Program-made: the position numbers and the translations under genes
Notes under the pieces: generated by a model
Told to the model about the DNA's origin: nothing
The model's input: only the letters and a program-made list of their open reading frames with translations
Database searches by the model: none
Assembly (NCBI GenBank): GCA_903789375.1
Contig: CAIFEB010000024.1
Location: 1 to 36,135 of the forward strand
From: an uncultured Eggerthellaceae bacterium
GTDB taxonomy: Bacteria; Actinomycetota; Coriobacteriia; Coriobacteriales; Eggerthellaceae
Length of the DNA stretch: 36,135 nt
Reading direction: 5' to 3'
Shown: one piece after another, positions 17,219 to 24,707 of the stretch
How the letters are laid out: every line of letters begins with the position of its first letter
Position numbering within the stretch: the stretch's first letter is position 1

Positions 17219-18430
17219 ATGTTAATTGAGTTCACTTTCGAAAATTTCAAGTGCTATAGAGATGAGACGACGCTCCAGATGCAGGCTGTGAGCCTCGACG
17301 AGCACGCGGATAGCCTCATAGCGACAGAGGCGAGGAGGACTCTCCTTCCCGTGGCGGCAATTTACGGTCCTAACGGCGGGGGCAAGTCGAGTGTGCTGCA
17401 GGCTCTGCAATGTCTCTGCAACCATGTTACTCTGCCTTACCTTGTCCTCAGGAGCCGTGAAAAGAACATTCCCGCCATACCGTGTAGGCCGTACGCTTTC
17501 GATTCCGAGAGCCGCGAGGAGCCAACGACATTCCGCGTAATCTTCGACATGGGCGAGCATGTGTATCGATACGTTCTGGCGGTACGCAACGGCGAAGTGG
17601 TAGAGGAGTATCTACATCGGCGCAAGGCGGGAAGGGGAGCGACCGCCACCCTCTTCGAGAGGTACGACGGGGATGTCCATCTGGGCTCCTCCCTCAAGCG
17701 CAAGCGGGTAAACACCGAGGTGGACGCCATGATGCCGTATCTCTCGTTCCTGGCCATCAACTACGACATCGAATCCGTCGAGGAAGCCTTTCACTGGTTC
17801 AGGACGTGCTGTTTCATGGACTACTCCGACGATGTGATAGAGAGCTACTATGTGGAGCCAAAGGCCGCATCCGATAAGCAGAAAATCATCGCGTTCCTGA
17901 ACGCGATGGACATCGACATCACCAACATCCGTTTCGAGCGTGGCAAGGACGGCAATCTCGAGGGAATCTACCTTACTCACGGTACCAATGGCGACTGTGA
18001 ACTAGAACTCGAGGAGGAGTCGAACGGGACGAGGAAGCTGCTGAACCTGGCACCAATCGCGCTTCTAGCGCTCGACGCCGGGGGTGTGGTCGTGTCGGAC
18101 GAATTGGACGCGAAGCTCCACCCCAAGCTTCTCAGGTTCATCATCAGGCTCTTCACCGACAAGAGAACCAATCCCAAGGGGGCTCAGCTTATCTTCACCT
18201 CACACGATATGAGCACGCTTAACAGCCGGGTCTTCCGGCGCGACGAGATATGGTTCGCAGCGCGGAAAAGTGACGGTTCTTCTTTCCTATACTCTCTGGC
18301 GGATATAGCCGATAGGGACGGCAAACGAATCCGGACCGGTAACGCCTACGACCGGCAGTACCTCGCCGGTCGATACGGCGCCGACCCGTATCTTCGCAGC
18401 ATGCTCGATTGGGAGGGTCGCAATGAGTAG
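17219..18430 (+). CDS. rloA: RloA/AbiLi-type AAA ATPase
   Basis: This 403-residue ABC-like AAA ATPase of the RloA/AbiLi group starts MLIEFTFENFKCYRD, the typical opening of these proteins. Walker A is GPNGGGKSS (residues 50-58), the signature-like ESNGTRKLL lies near residue 275, Walker B is VVVSDELDAKLHP near 295, and the switch His is in FTSHDMS. No membrane segments are seen. RloA and RloB pairs occur in restriction-modification islands, and the related AbiL pair aborts phage infection. The ribosome site is weak (GGA, eight bases upstream). The gene overlaps rloB by eight bases. Frequent AGG/AGA and ATA codons mark it as foreign to this genome. Confidence 0.85.
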   Translation: MLIEFTFENFKCYRDETTLQMQAVSLDEHADSLIATEARRTLLPVAAIYGPNGGGKSSVLQALQCLCNHVTLPYLVLRSREKNIPAIPCRPYAFDSESREEPTTFRVIFDMGEHVYRYVLAVRNGEVVEEYLHRRKAGRGATATLFERYDGDVHLGSSLKRKRVNTEVDAMMPYLSFLAINYDIESVEEAFHWFRTCCFMDYSDDVIESYYVEPKAASDKQKIIAFLNAMDIDITNIRFERGKDGNLEGIYLTHGTNGDCELELEEESNGTRKLLNLAPIALLALDAGGVVVSDELDAKLHPKLLRFIIRLFTDKRTNPKGAQLIFTSHDMSTLNSRVFRRDEIWFAARKSDGSSFLYSLADIADRDGKRIRTGNAYDRQYLAGRYGADPYLRSMLDWEGRNE

Positions 18431-19145
18431 GAAGCCCCCGAAGCATAGCGACATGAAGAAGGCAAAGGAGTCAAGCGCTAGACGCTTGGCTTCTAGCTGG
18501 GGAAATTCGAGGATCGAGACGCCGTATGTTCCCATCAGGCCCGAGCGAATACTTATAGTAACCGAGGGTCGGAAGACCGAACCTCTGTACTTTGGGGGCT
18601 TTCGTAAGCGCATTAACGACCGATTTCACGGTGATTTTGTCAGTGTGGAGGTCGTCGGGCTCGGCGACAACACCGTCTCCCTCTACCGGCGGGCTAGGAA
18701 GATTGCGGCAGATGACGTGGATGGGTTCACACAGGTGTGGGTCGTCTACGACAAAGACAGCTTCCCCTCAGGGGACTTCAATCGCGTCGTCGAGCTCTGC
18801 GAGTCTGCCAGTGATGGGGAGACCTCTGTACATGCAGCCTGGTCCAACGAGTCTTTTGAACTGTGGTACATTCTCCATTTCGTGCTCCTAGAGTCCGCCT
18901 TAGGAAGGGAGGCCTACGTTTCCAAGCTTACGGAGCTCATGGAAGATGCTGGCCTTGGGAGATACAGCAAGAATCGCCCGGACATGTACGAGATGCTCGA
19001 GGGCAGGATGAGCACAGCAGTGGCAAACGCCGAGAAGCTGGAGAGGATGAACGCAGGGAAGACTCCAAGCGCGTCGAATCCCGGAACGGCGGTGCACAAG
19101 CTAGTCGCCGAGCTCCAGTCATACGTGGGGCAAACGGGAAGATGA
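18423..19145 (+). CDS. rloB: RloB/AbiLii family protein
   Basis: This 240-residue RloB-like protein has a basic N-terminus. It carries the TOPRIM-like opening ILIVTEGRKTEPLYFGGF with Glu48, the acidic motif VWVVYDKDSF (Asp110, Asp112), and the family hallmark SNESFELWYILHF near residue 141-153. RloB/AbiLii proteins are thought to be the nuclease-like partner of the RloA ATPase in anti-phage defence. The gene starts within the end of rloA and its stop codon overlaps the start of the S-4TM gene (ATGA, 19142-19145), so all three are translationally coupled. Domain assignment is secure; the exact activity is inferred from the fold. Confidence 0.85.
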   Translation: MSRKPPKHSDMKKAKESSARRLASSWGNSRIETPYVPIRPERILIVTEGRKTEPLYFGGFRKRINDRFHGDFVSVEVVGLGDNTVSLYRRARKIAADDVDGFTQVWVVYDKDSFPSGDFNRVVELCESASDGETSVHAAWSNESFELWYILHFVLLESALGREAYVSKLTELMEDAGLGRYSKNRPDMYEMLEGRMSTAVANAEKLERMNAGKTPSASNPGTAVHKLVAELQSYVGQTGR

Positions 19146-19954
19146 ACTCCGGAATCGAGATAAGAAAGCTCCAGAACGAGGGCGGGAACATCCGGCTGCT
19201 GGCGGCGCAAAGAGAAATGTACACGCAGGCCAAGAGACCGAAGACGTTGGCGATGGCCATCTGTTATGGCGGACCTCTCCTCTACACGATTGTGCAGCTC
19301 TTCGTCAGCCTCCCGTTTTGTTCGACAATCGTGCTGGCTCTGTTGGCAATTGGCTCCGACATCCTTCTAAACGGAAAATCGTCGGATTTGGTGAGAAACA
19401 GTGCGCGCATCCAGCAGGCATTCGACTCCAGGGTCTACGGCATGGAGTTCGAGGACTCCGATTTCAACGAGCGTGACATCGCACACTTTGAGAAGGAGTA
19501 CCTCGTCCGATGTAAGAGCTTTGACGATCTCGAAAACTGGTATACGGCAATCCCTTTGGACGCGGACGCTGGCGAGGCGATCTCCTCCTGCCAGAGGCAG
19601 AACGCCTTATGGACGAGTTCGCTCGCGTCTCGCTACCTTATAGTGATTTGCCTCGTCTCTCTGGCGATAATGTTCGTGCTTGGCGGGCAAATTCAATTAA
19701 TGGGAGTCGATCCCGCTGGTCTCGCTTTCCTCCTTGCGCTCGGCGAGTTTCCTCTTAGGCAGTTCTGCGAAGCATTTAGATTTCGGAAGAAGGCGACGAA
19801 GCTGAAGGAGGATTTCGACAGGCGAAAGCTGGTTTCCGCCAACTCGATAAAGGAAACCCAGAGACTGATTTTTGAGTACAGGGAGTCCTCTTTCCTTGTG
19901 CCGGATTGGTTTCATAAGATAAACAAGAGGGATCTGGACGAAAAAACCACCTAA
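19142..19954 (+). CDS. S-4TM family putative pore-forming effector
   Basis: The 270-residue protein begins MNSGIEIRKLQNEGGNIRLLAAQREMYTQAK, in which the LAAQRxxYxxAK segment is typical of S-4TM proteins. Hydrophobic pairs at about residues 36-57 and 60-78, and again at about 165-185 and 187-205, give four membrane segments. A charged central part (DFNERDIAHFEKEYL...WYTAIPL) and the CQRQNALWTSSLASRY region resemble the family pattern. S-4TM proteins are known as predicted membrane-disrupting effectors in CD-NTase (CBASS) operons. Here the gene is coupled by an ATGA overlap to rloB, while the CD-NTase is on the opposite strand. ATG 19142 was chosen because of this overlap; an in-frame upstream extension would read across rloB. 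No gene follows for 475 bases. Confidence 0.78.
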   Translation: MNSGIEIRKLQNEGGNIRLLAAQREMYTQAKRPKTLAMAICYGGPLLYTIVQLFVSLPFCSTIVLALLAIGSDILLNGKSSDLVRNSARIQQAFDSRVYGMEFEDSDFNERDIAHFEKEYLVRCKSFDDLENWYTAIPLDADAGEAISSCQRQNALWTSSLASRYLIVICLVSLAIMFVLGGQIQLMGVDPAGLAFLLALGEFPLRQFCEAFRFRKKATKLKEDFDRRKLVSANSIKETQRLIFEYRESSFLVPDWFHKINKRDLDEKTT

Positions 19955-20429
19955 TGATGTCGGTAGACCTGCATGCCAGTTCCTCGATAGCTTGCGGTGC
20001 GACCGATTTTGTAGACTCAGGCCGATGCATATGAGGAGTAAACCCGTTGATGCTGATGCCTGTTCGGGATGGCTATGGCTAAGGGCCGCTTCAATTCGAG
20101 CTCGGTTTCCCATATCGAATAGCCCCTCTTTTACTTGCATACAAATGAAGCGCGACTCCTCTGAAGTGGACGAGTACTACGGTCTCAATCACCGAAAATT
20201 TCCTATCCCGAAAAACCCAAGCTCCCGTTCTCGCTTGATTGCGATAGAGAAGGGGGACTCGATTGCGCCCGAGTTGATAGCGACGGCGTGCGAACGCCCT
20301 TGCTCGCACGCCGCTCCTCGCTTTTCACGAGCATTTTGGATATGGTAAAACCATGCCTATCCTGAATTTGGTGCTACGGGAATGTATATTTAACTTTCAA
20401 CGTTCGTGCGTTTCTTGAAGGGTAGATCG
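19955..20429. other. Right edge of the defence island
   Basis: About 475 bases of mixed composition hold no gene I can support. They contain a perfect 10-bp hairpin (listed separately) and, at 20385-20390, a TATATT hexamer that may be the -10 of the chain-length regulator gene, without an obvious -35. The transition back to GC-rich codon use occurs in the following gene, so the island boundary lies about here. Confidence 0.45.
20284..20313 (+). terminator. Possible terminator hairpin
   Basis: CGGCGTGCGA (20284-20293) pairs perfectly with TCGCACGCCG (20304-20313) across a 10-base loop. The nearest T run (TTTT at 20322-20325) is eight bases away, so this may instead be only a stable hairpin. 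Confidence 0.4.
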
Positions 20430-21119
20430 ATGACGCTCCTTGAGCTCTTTGAGCTATTGAAAAAGCATCTCAAACTTGTGATTGCGCTGCCTATCGTCTG
20501 CGCGATTGCGGTGGGTTTGTATTCGTTCGCATTCATGGATAATCAATATACCGCTTCGACCAGTATGTATGTGCTGGCTAACCAAGCTCAGAGCTCATCC
20601 AGCTCCTCGAATTCGAACACGCTCTACAACGACTTGAACGCGTCTCAGATGCTCACGAACGACGTCGCAAAGTTGCTGAAAGGCGATCAGCGTCTCGTCG
20701 CCCAGGTAAGCCAAGACACGGGGGTTCCTTCGTCTGGAACCAGTCTGGCTGGCTACAAGGTGCAGGTGACGAACGAGACCAACTCGCGCGTCATCTCGCT
20801 TACGGTCACGGGGCCGGACCCTCAGAAGGCCGCAGAAATCGCGAACGCCATGTCGAAAGACGTTTCCGAAATCGCCCAAGAGGTGATGGGCATCGAGTCG
20901 GTTAACCAAATCGATCGAGCTTCTGCGCCTGCGGGCCCAAGCGGTCCCAACAGGCCGCTATATATCCTGGTCGGATTCATTGCCGGTTTGTTTGCCGCGA
21001 TGGTGATCGTCGTGGTTGCCGACATGTTCAACACGCGCGTTCGCAGCCAGGCGGATCTCGAGCAGATCGTTGACGTCCCTGTGCTCGGTCGAATCCCGGA
21101 AATCAAGGGGGCGCACTAG
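20430..21119 (+). CDS. cpsC: Polysaccharide chain-length regulator / tyrosine kinase modulator (Wzz/CpsC type)
   Basis: The product is a membrane protein that sets exopolysaccharide length and activates the partner CpsD kinase. I prefer ATG 20430 (229 residues) because GAAGGG lies seven bases upstream; GTG 20406 is in frame without a ribosome site. A first transmembrane helix at about 18-38 (LVIALPIVCAIAVGLYSFAF) is followed by the Wzz-type extracytoplasmic domain (YTASTSMYVL). The proline-rich segment ASAPAGPSGPNRP precedes the second helix near 177-197, and a short cytoplasmic end DLEQIVDVPVLGRIPE resembles the kinase-activating tail. It is followed after one base by cpsD. Confidence 0.9.
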   Translation: MTLLELFELLKKHLKLVIALPIVCAIAVGLYSFAFMDNQYTASTSMYVLANQAQSSSSSSNSNTLYNDLNASQMLTNDVAKLLKGDQRLVAQVSQDTGVPSSGTSLAGYKVQVTNETNSRVISLTVTGPDPQKAAEIANAMSKDVSEIAQEVMGIESVNQIDRASAPAGPSGPNRPLYILVGFIAGLFAAMVIVVVADMFNTRVRSQADLEQIVDVPVLGRIPEIKGAH

Positions 21120-21120
21120 G

Positions 21121-21993
21121 ATGTCAAGGAAGAGCCAATCGGCAGCAAACGTCGAAGTCGCAAAGAACGCCTACAAGGCGCTGGCGGCGAATATCGGATT
21201 CACCTCGATCGATGACCCAATCTGCACGCTCGCGATCGTGTCTTCCGTGCAGTCCGAGGGTAAGACGACGACGGCAGTCAACCTCTCGAAGGCTTTGGCA
21301 TCGGGCGGTAGTGATGTGATTCTTCTTGAATGCGACCTGCGGAGACGTTCGCTGGCTGGCGCGCTCGGCATTCGCGGACGCCGTCACGGGCTTTACTCTG
21401 TTATTTCCGGCAGGCACTCTTTGCGGGAGTCCATCATCAAAATTCAGGATCACTGCTATTTCCTTGACGCCGAGCCGAACATCCCCAATCCGGCCGACGT
21501 TTTGCAGTCGAAACGCTTCAAGGCCTTGCTCGACCAGCTTAAAGGCACCTTCCAGTACGTCATCATCGACCTGCCGCCGATCAAGGCCTTCATCGACGGA
21601 GCGATTGTTGCCTCGATAGCCGATGGCACGCTGTTGGTGGTTCGTCAGGACTATACGCGCAGGGATGATGTGAGGGCGAGCTACGGCCAGCTTCAAAAGG
21701 CTGGTGCCAATGTCATCGGCACGGTGCTGAACTGCACCAAAGCCGAAGGCGCATCCAAATATTACCGCGAGTACCGTGAATACCGCGAGTCGGACAATGG
21801 CGACTTTGGCATGAGCCCGCTGCAGCCGAATGGGGCCGGTTCGAATTATGCTGGGGGACAAGTTCCCCAGTTCTCGCTTAATACGCAGACGGCGATGACT
21901 CAACAGCAGGCCGCAATGCCTCAGCAGGGGGCCGTCTCGCCCCAGCCGCAGAACCAGCAGCGGTACGCATCGCATGCAAGCAATCGGCGGTAG
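21121..21993 (+). CDS. cpsD: Bacterial tyrosine kinase CpsD/CapB type
   Basis: This 290-residue BY-kinase autophosphorylates on C-terminal tyrosines to control polysaccharide polymerisation with CpsC. It carries Walker A VQSEGKTTT (Lys48), Walker A' LLECDLRRRS near residue 67 and Walker B VIIDLPP near 143. The tyrosine cluster is YYREYREYRE (near 214), followed by an unusual 60-residue Gln/Pro/Ala-rich tail. Most tyrosine-rich tails in this family end soon after the cluster, so the Gln-rich extension is a lineage-specific feature. It sits between cpsC and the phosphatase in one operon. Confidence 0.92.
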   Translation: MSRKSQSAANVEVAKNAYKALAANIGFTSIDDPICTLAIVSSVQSEGKTTTAVNLSKALASGGSDVILLECDLRRRSLAGALGIRGRRHGLYSVISGRHSLRESIIKIQDHCYFLDAEPNIPNPADVLQSKRFKALLDQLKGTFQYVIIDLPPIKAFIDGAIVASIADGTLLVVRQDYTRRDDVRASYGQLQKAGANVIGTVLNCTKAEGASKYYREYREYRESDNGDFGMSPLQPNGAGSNYAGGQVPQFSLNTQTAMTQQQAAMPQQGAVSPQPQNQQRYASHASNRR

Positions 21994-22010
21994 CGGCGAG
22001 GACGGTCGGT

Positions 22011-22661
22011 GTGTGGGACATTCATTGCCACATACTTCCAGGCGTCGATGACGGATCGCCGTCCATGGATTACAGCATGAAGATGTTCGCCGCCGCCCGC
22101 AAGGCCGGGGTGACGGGCATCGTTTGCACACCGCACTGCAGAGATCCCTATTTCGATTATCAGAAAATGTGGGCTTCGTACCACACCTTCAAGAGGAACG
22201 TGGGGAATTTCCCTGTCCTCATGGGCTTCGAGGTGGCGTATCAGAAGCTCGTTTCTCTTGGCGTACATGAATGGGCTCCTTATCTGGGGATTCAAGGTAC
22301 CGATCGGTTTTTGCTCGAGCTGGATACGAATGCCACGGAGGATACGTTCAAAGGCTACGAGACGGTAATCTATGAGTTGCAGACGCTGGGCTTTCGCGTG
22401 ATCATCGCCCATCCAGAGCGCTACGAGGCAATTCGGAAAAATCCTTCCTTGGCACGGCGGTTGATCGATTGGGACTGCGAACTGCAGGCATCGGCTGATT
22501 TCATCGCTGGTGGCCGGCTCGGCAATTCAAAGAGGAGCGCCAAGACGCTCCTCAAAGAGGGCGCTTATTCGTACATCGCGAGCGATGCCCACACGGTGAA
22601 TCATTACAGCTTGCTCTCGCGCTCGATGGAGCGCTATGGATCGATGCTGAGGAGCCGGTAG
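22011..22661 (+). CDS. cpsB: PHP-family protein tyrosine phosphatase CpsB/CapC/Wzb type
   Basis: This 216-residue PHP-domain, metal-dependent phosphatase dephosphorylates the CpsD tyrosine cluster. Metal ligands are seen in DIHCHILPGVDDGS (His5, His7), CTPHCRDP, LLELD, IIAHPERY and ASDAH, in family order. GTG is used as start, with GAGGA eight bases upstream. The gene is the last of the cpsC-cpsD-cpsB unit. Its presence next to the kinase but without glycosyltransferases in this window suggests that the biosynthetic genes lie elsewhere or were displaced. Confidence 0.92.
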   Translation: MWDIHCHILPGVDDGSPSMDYSMKMFAAARKAGVTGIVCTPHCRDPYFDYQKMWASYHTFKRNVGNFPVLMGFEVAYQKLVSLGVHEWAPYLGIQGTDRFLLELDTNATEDTFKGYETVIYELQTLGFRVIIAHPERYEAIRKNPSLARRLIDWDCELQASADFIAGGRLGNSKRSAKTLLKEGAYSYIASDAHTVNHYSLLSRSMERYGSMLRSR

Positions 22662-22995
22662 ATTGGGCCGTTGGTGGCGGCATCTGGCGCTTCGCAATCG
22701 TGCGCCCGACATTTCGTTCGTCACCGAAGCGTTTTCCAAATCGTCGGGGATACGGTGCGGTTGAGATGCGACAATGATTCCCGAAGACGCAGGCCGCGTG
22801 GGAGCCTTGGCCGGCGCAGCGCGCGGAACGCGCGAGCACAGCGAACTTGCGCGAGCACAGCGTGCTTACGGGTGAAGCTGCGGCGCATCGGCGGCAACGC
22901 GTCGCCAACGGCGGGCGCAGCGCGTTCGCGGAGCGTCTTCCCGTGGGCGGCCTTGGATGGCCGCCGAAACTACTCGGAGAGAGGTAGGAGCGCAT
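22662..22995. other. Intergenic region cpsB-rubredoxin
   Basis: About 330 GC-rich bases hold no supported gene. GGCGGCC-TTGGA-GGCCGCC-like pairing near 22950-22970 forms a hairpin without a T run. I could not place the rubredoxin promoter. Confidence 0.4.
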
Positions 22996-23154
22996 ATGAA
23001 GTACGTGTGCAACGTGTGCGGTTACGTGTACGACCCCGAGAAGGGCGATCCCGACGGTGGCATCGCGCCTGGTACGGCGTTCGAGGACATCCCCGATGAT
23101 TGGACCTGCCCGGTGTGCGGCGTCTCCAAGGACGACTTCAGCCCGGTCGACTAG
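22996..23154 (+). CDS. Rubredoxin
   Basis: The 52-residue protein binds one iron through four cysteines, CNVC (Cys5, Cys8) and CPVC (Cys38, Cys41), and carries single electrons in anaerobic metabolism and oxygen or peroxide detoxification. The length and the motifs [18 protein letters not shown] and DDWTCPVCG are fully canonical. AGGAG five bases before the ATG supports this start. An overlapping longer frame in another phase is not used. The gene is monocistronic, with a terminator-like hairpin about 190 bases downstream. Confidence 0.96.
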   Translation: MKYVCNVCGYVYDPEKGDPDGGIAPGTAFEDIPDDWTCPVCGVSKDDFSPVD

Positions 23155-23512
23155 CGCGGGCGTGCGGGTGCGAGCGGACTGTGCCGGCTCGGTCGATTCG
23201 CCCTTCTGCGTAAGTGCTCGGGCGGGTCGTGCGCCTGCTTAAACGTGCAGGTTGCGCGCCTGGGCGACCGAGCGGATTGCGCGCCTGCGCAAACGCAAGA
23301 GCATGCGAATCGCGCGGCGCGGTTCGCAACGGATACCTGAACTGAAAAGCGGCGGCCTTCGGGTCGCCGCTTTCGTATTCCCATCGTAGTGCCTGGCGGG
23401 CATGTGGCTTCCGCAGTTATGCCTGCCGGCTCGGGCACACCGCTCTTGGGGTAACACCCGCTAGCATGGGCATACCGCTCTCGCGTCGGCACGCGTCAGC
23501 GCGTGCGCGCCG
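23155..23512. other. Convergent intergenic region
   Basis: About 360 bases between rubredoxin and the minus-strand hydrolase have no gene. They hold the hairpin terminator at 23346-23373, suited to both converging transcripts. Confidence 0.5.
23346..23373. terminator. Hairpin terminator between convergent genes
   Basis: AAAGCGGCGGCC and GGTCGCCGCTTT form a 12-bp stem, with one G-U pair, around a TTCG loop. Short T runs follow on both strands (TTTCGTATT on plus, TTTTC on minus), so it may act in both directions. Confidence 0.65.
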
Positions 23513-24277
23513 TCAGCTCTGCGGCGCGAAGAACTCCACGACGGTGTGGATGGCGAAGTCCATGTTCTTGGGGGAGCGGAACGCGTGGTCGCATCCTTCC
23601 ACGGCGATGAACTCGATCACGTTGTCGTCGGCGAAGGCGCGCGCCTCGTCGATGGGCACGAACTCGTCGTTGGTGCCGTGCAGCATGATGATGTCGTCGG
23701 CCCAGTCGAAGAACTCCGCTTTGGTGATGTCGTGCGCGGCCAGGTCGTCGATGAGCGTGCGGTCGATCTTCATCTTGCGATCGAACCCCACCTCGACCTC
23801 TTTGCCGCGGTCGAACTTCGCCCGGTCGTTTTCGGCGACGTTGTTCTCCATCAGCTGGGCCATGCGGATGCCGGTCGAGCGCAGGGCGATGCGAGTGAAG
23901 GGGCTGCCGAATTCCTGCAGGTAGGCGAGCGTGAGGTAGGCGCCGAAGCTCACCGAGTAGATGTAGAGTTCCTTGGCGCCCAGCTCGCGTTTGGCGTAGT
24001 TCACCACGATGGTGAGGTATTCGAAGCACTCGGCGAGCTCGAGCTTCTTGCGCGCGTCGCGCCCGTGGCAGGGCCAGTCGAAGGCGATGACCGCGTCGTG
24101 CTTGTGCTTGCCCACTTCCTTTTCGGCGAACTTCTGGATGCTCGCGATGTCCTTCGTGCCGCCGAAGCCGTGCGTGCAGATGATCACGCGGTCGTGCGTG
24201 CGCTCGTCGGTGCCGCATGTCATCTTGCAGCGCACGCTGTAGCCGTCCTCGTTGATGTCGAATTCCCTGGTCTTCAT
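23513..24277 (-). CDS. Alpha/beta hydrolase (serine peptidase or esterase-like)
   Basis: This 254-residue cytoplasmic alpha/beta hydrolase carries the oxyanion loop CTHGFGGTK (residues 34-42). The nucleophile elbow is YSVSFG with Ser110; the first elbow position is Ser instead of the usual Gly. The acid is in LHGTNDEFVP and the catalytic His in GCDHAFRS, near residue 235. The overall pattern resembles the S9/BAAT-like and feruloyl-esterase-like hydrolases common in gut anaerobes, but the substrate is not identifiable. The gene is alone on the minus strand and its start lacks a strong ribosome site (GAGG about 14 bases upstream). Confidence 0.85.
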   Translation of the reverse strand: MKTREFDINEDGYSVRCKMTCGTDERTHDRVIICTHGFGGTKDIASIQKFAEKEVGKHKHDAVIAFDWPCHGRDARKKLELAECFEYLTIVVNYAKRELGAKELYIYSVSFGAYLTLAYLQEFGSPFTRIALRSTGIRMAQLMENNVAENDRAKFDRGKEVEVGFDRKMKIDRTLIDDLAAHDITKAEFFDWADDIIMLHGTNDEFVPIDEARAFADDNVIEFIAVEGCDHAFRSPKNMDFAIHTVVEFFAPQS

Positions 24278-24434
24278 CGTTGCTTGCGCCTCTGTCGTCC
24301 TTCGCCCGCTTGCGCGTTCGTCGCGCGCGTCTCTTCGCGCGTACGACTATAGCGAACTGCGCGGCGTGTGGTCGCACGCAGACGGAATCATAGGGACAAT
24401 CCTTGTTGGGGGCGGGCTTCTGGGATGGAGGGGG

Positions 24435-24541
24435 AGCATGCGAAGAATCCCCATGCCGGCGGACGTTCTTAGGTCGCCCCTCGCTACCTGCATTCGACCG
24501 GGCATGCGAAGCATCCCTGTACCAGCGGATGTCCTTGTGCG
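24435..24541. repeat. Imperfect direct repeat, two copies
   Basis: About 36 bases beginning GCATGCGAAGAATCCC (from 24437) recur from 24503 as GCATGCGAAGCATCCC, 66 bases later. Both copies continue with CC.GCGGA.GT.CTT. About seven positions differ. It is not coding in any convincing frame. Confidence 0.6.
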
Positions 24542-24664
24542 TTGCGTTCTGAGGCGCATGTGCCCGGCGCCTGAGTGTCGCCAGCTGCGCCTCGAATGCC
24601 ATTCCCTCAGCGCATGACAGCCCCGAATCATGCTTCGATTGTGCTCGAGTATGCGTCGTGGTAA

Positions 24665-24702
24665 TGTTCATTCGAATGTAAAAAACTCGTAAAGTGAACA
24701 GG
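24665..24702. promoter_or_regulatory. Possible operator of the choline-kinase fusion gene
   Basis: A perfect 10-bp palindrome CATTCGAATG (24669-24678) lies in an inverted pair TGTTCA (24665-24670) and TGAACA (24695-24700) just before the start codon. The gene product itself begins with a winged-helix domain, which could bind here. This is suggestive only. Confidence 0.35.
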
Positions 24703-24707
24703 CTGTC

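Larger units (their letters stand above)
24278..24707. other. Divergent intergenic region with imperfect repeat
   Basis: About 430 bases without a gene carry a 36-40-bp imperfect direct repeat, and near 24662-24708 an AT-rich stretch with small palindromes that should hold the promoter of the choline-kinase fusion. Confidence 0.5.

Noticed and set aside
18863-19954. A 363-residue version of the S-4TM protein with a longer N-terminus
   Set aside because: The extra 93 residues are a shifted frame of rloB. The ATGA overlap and family-typical N-terminus place the start at 19142.
22671-23099. A 142-codon frame overlapping rubredoxin
   Set aside because: It is Arg-rich, in the wrong phase for rubredoxin and without a recognisable domain.
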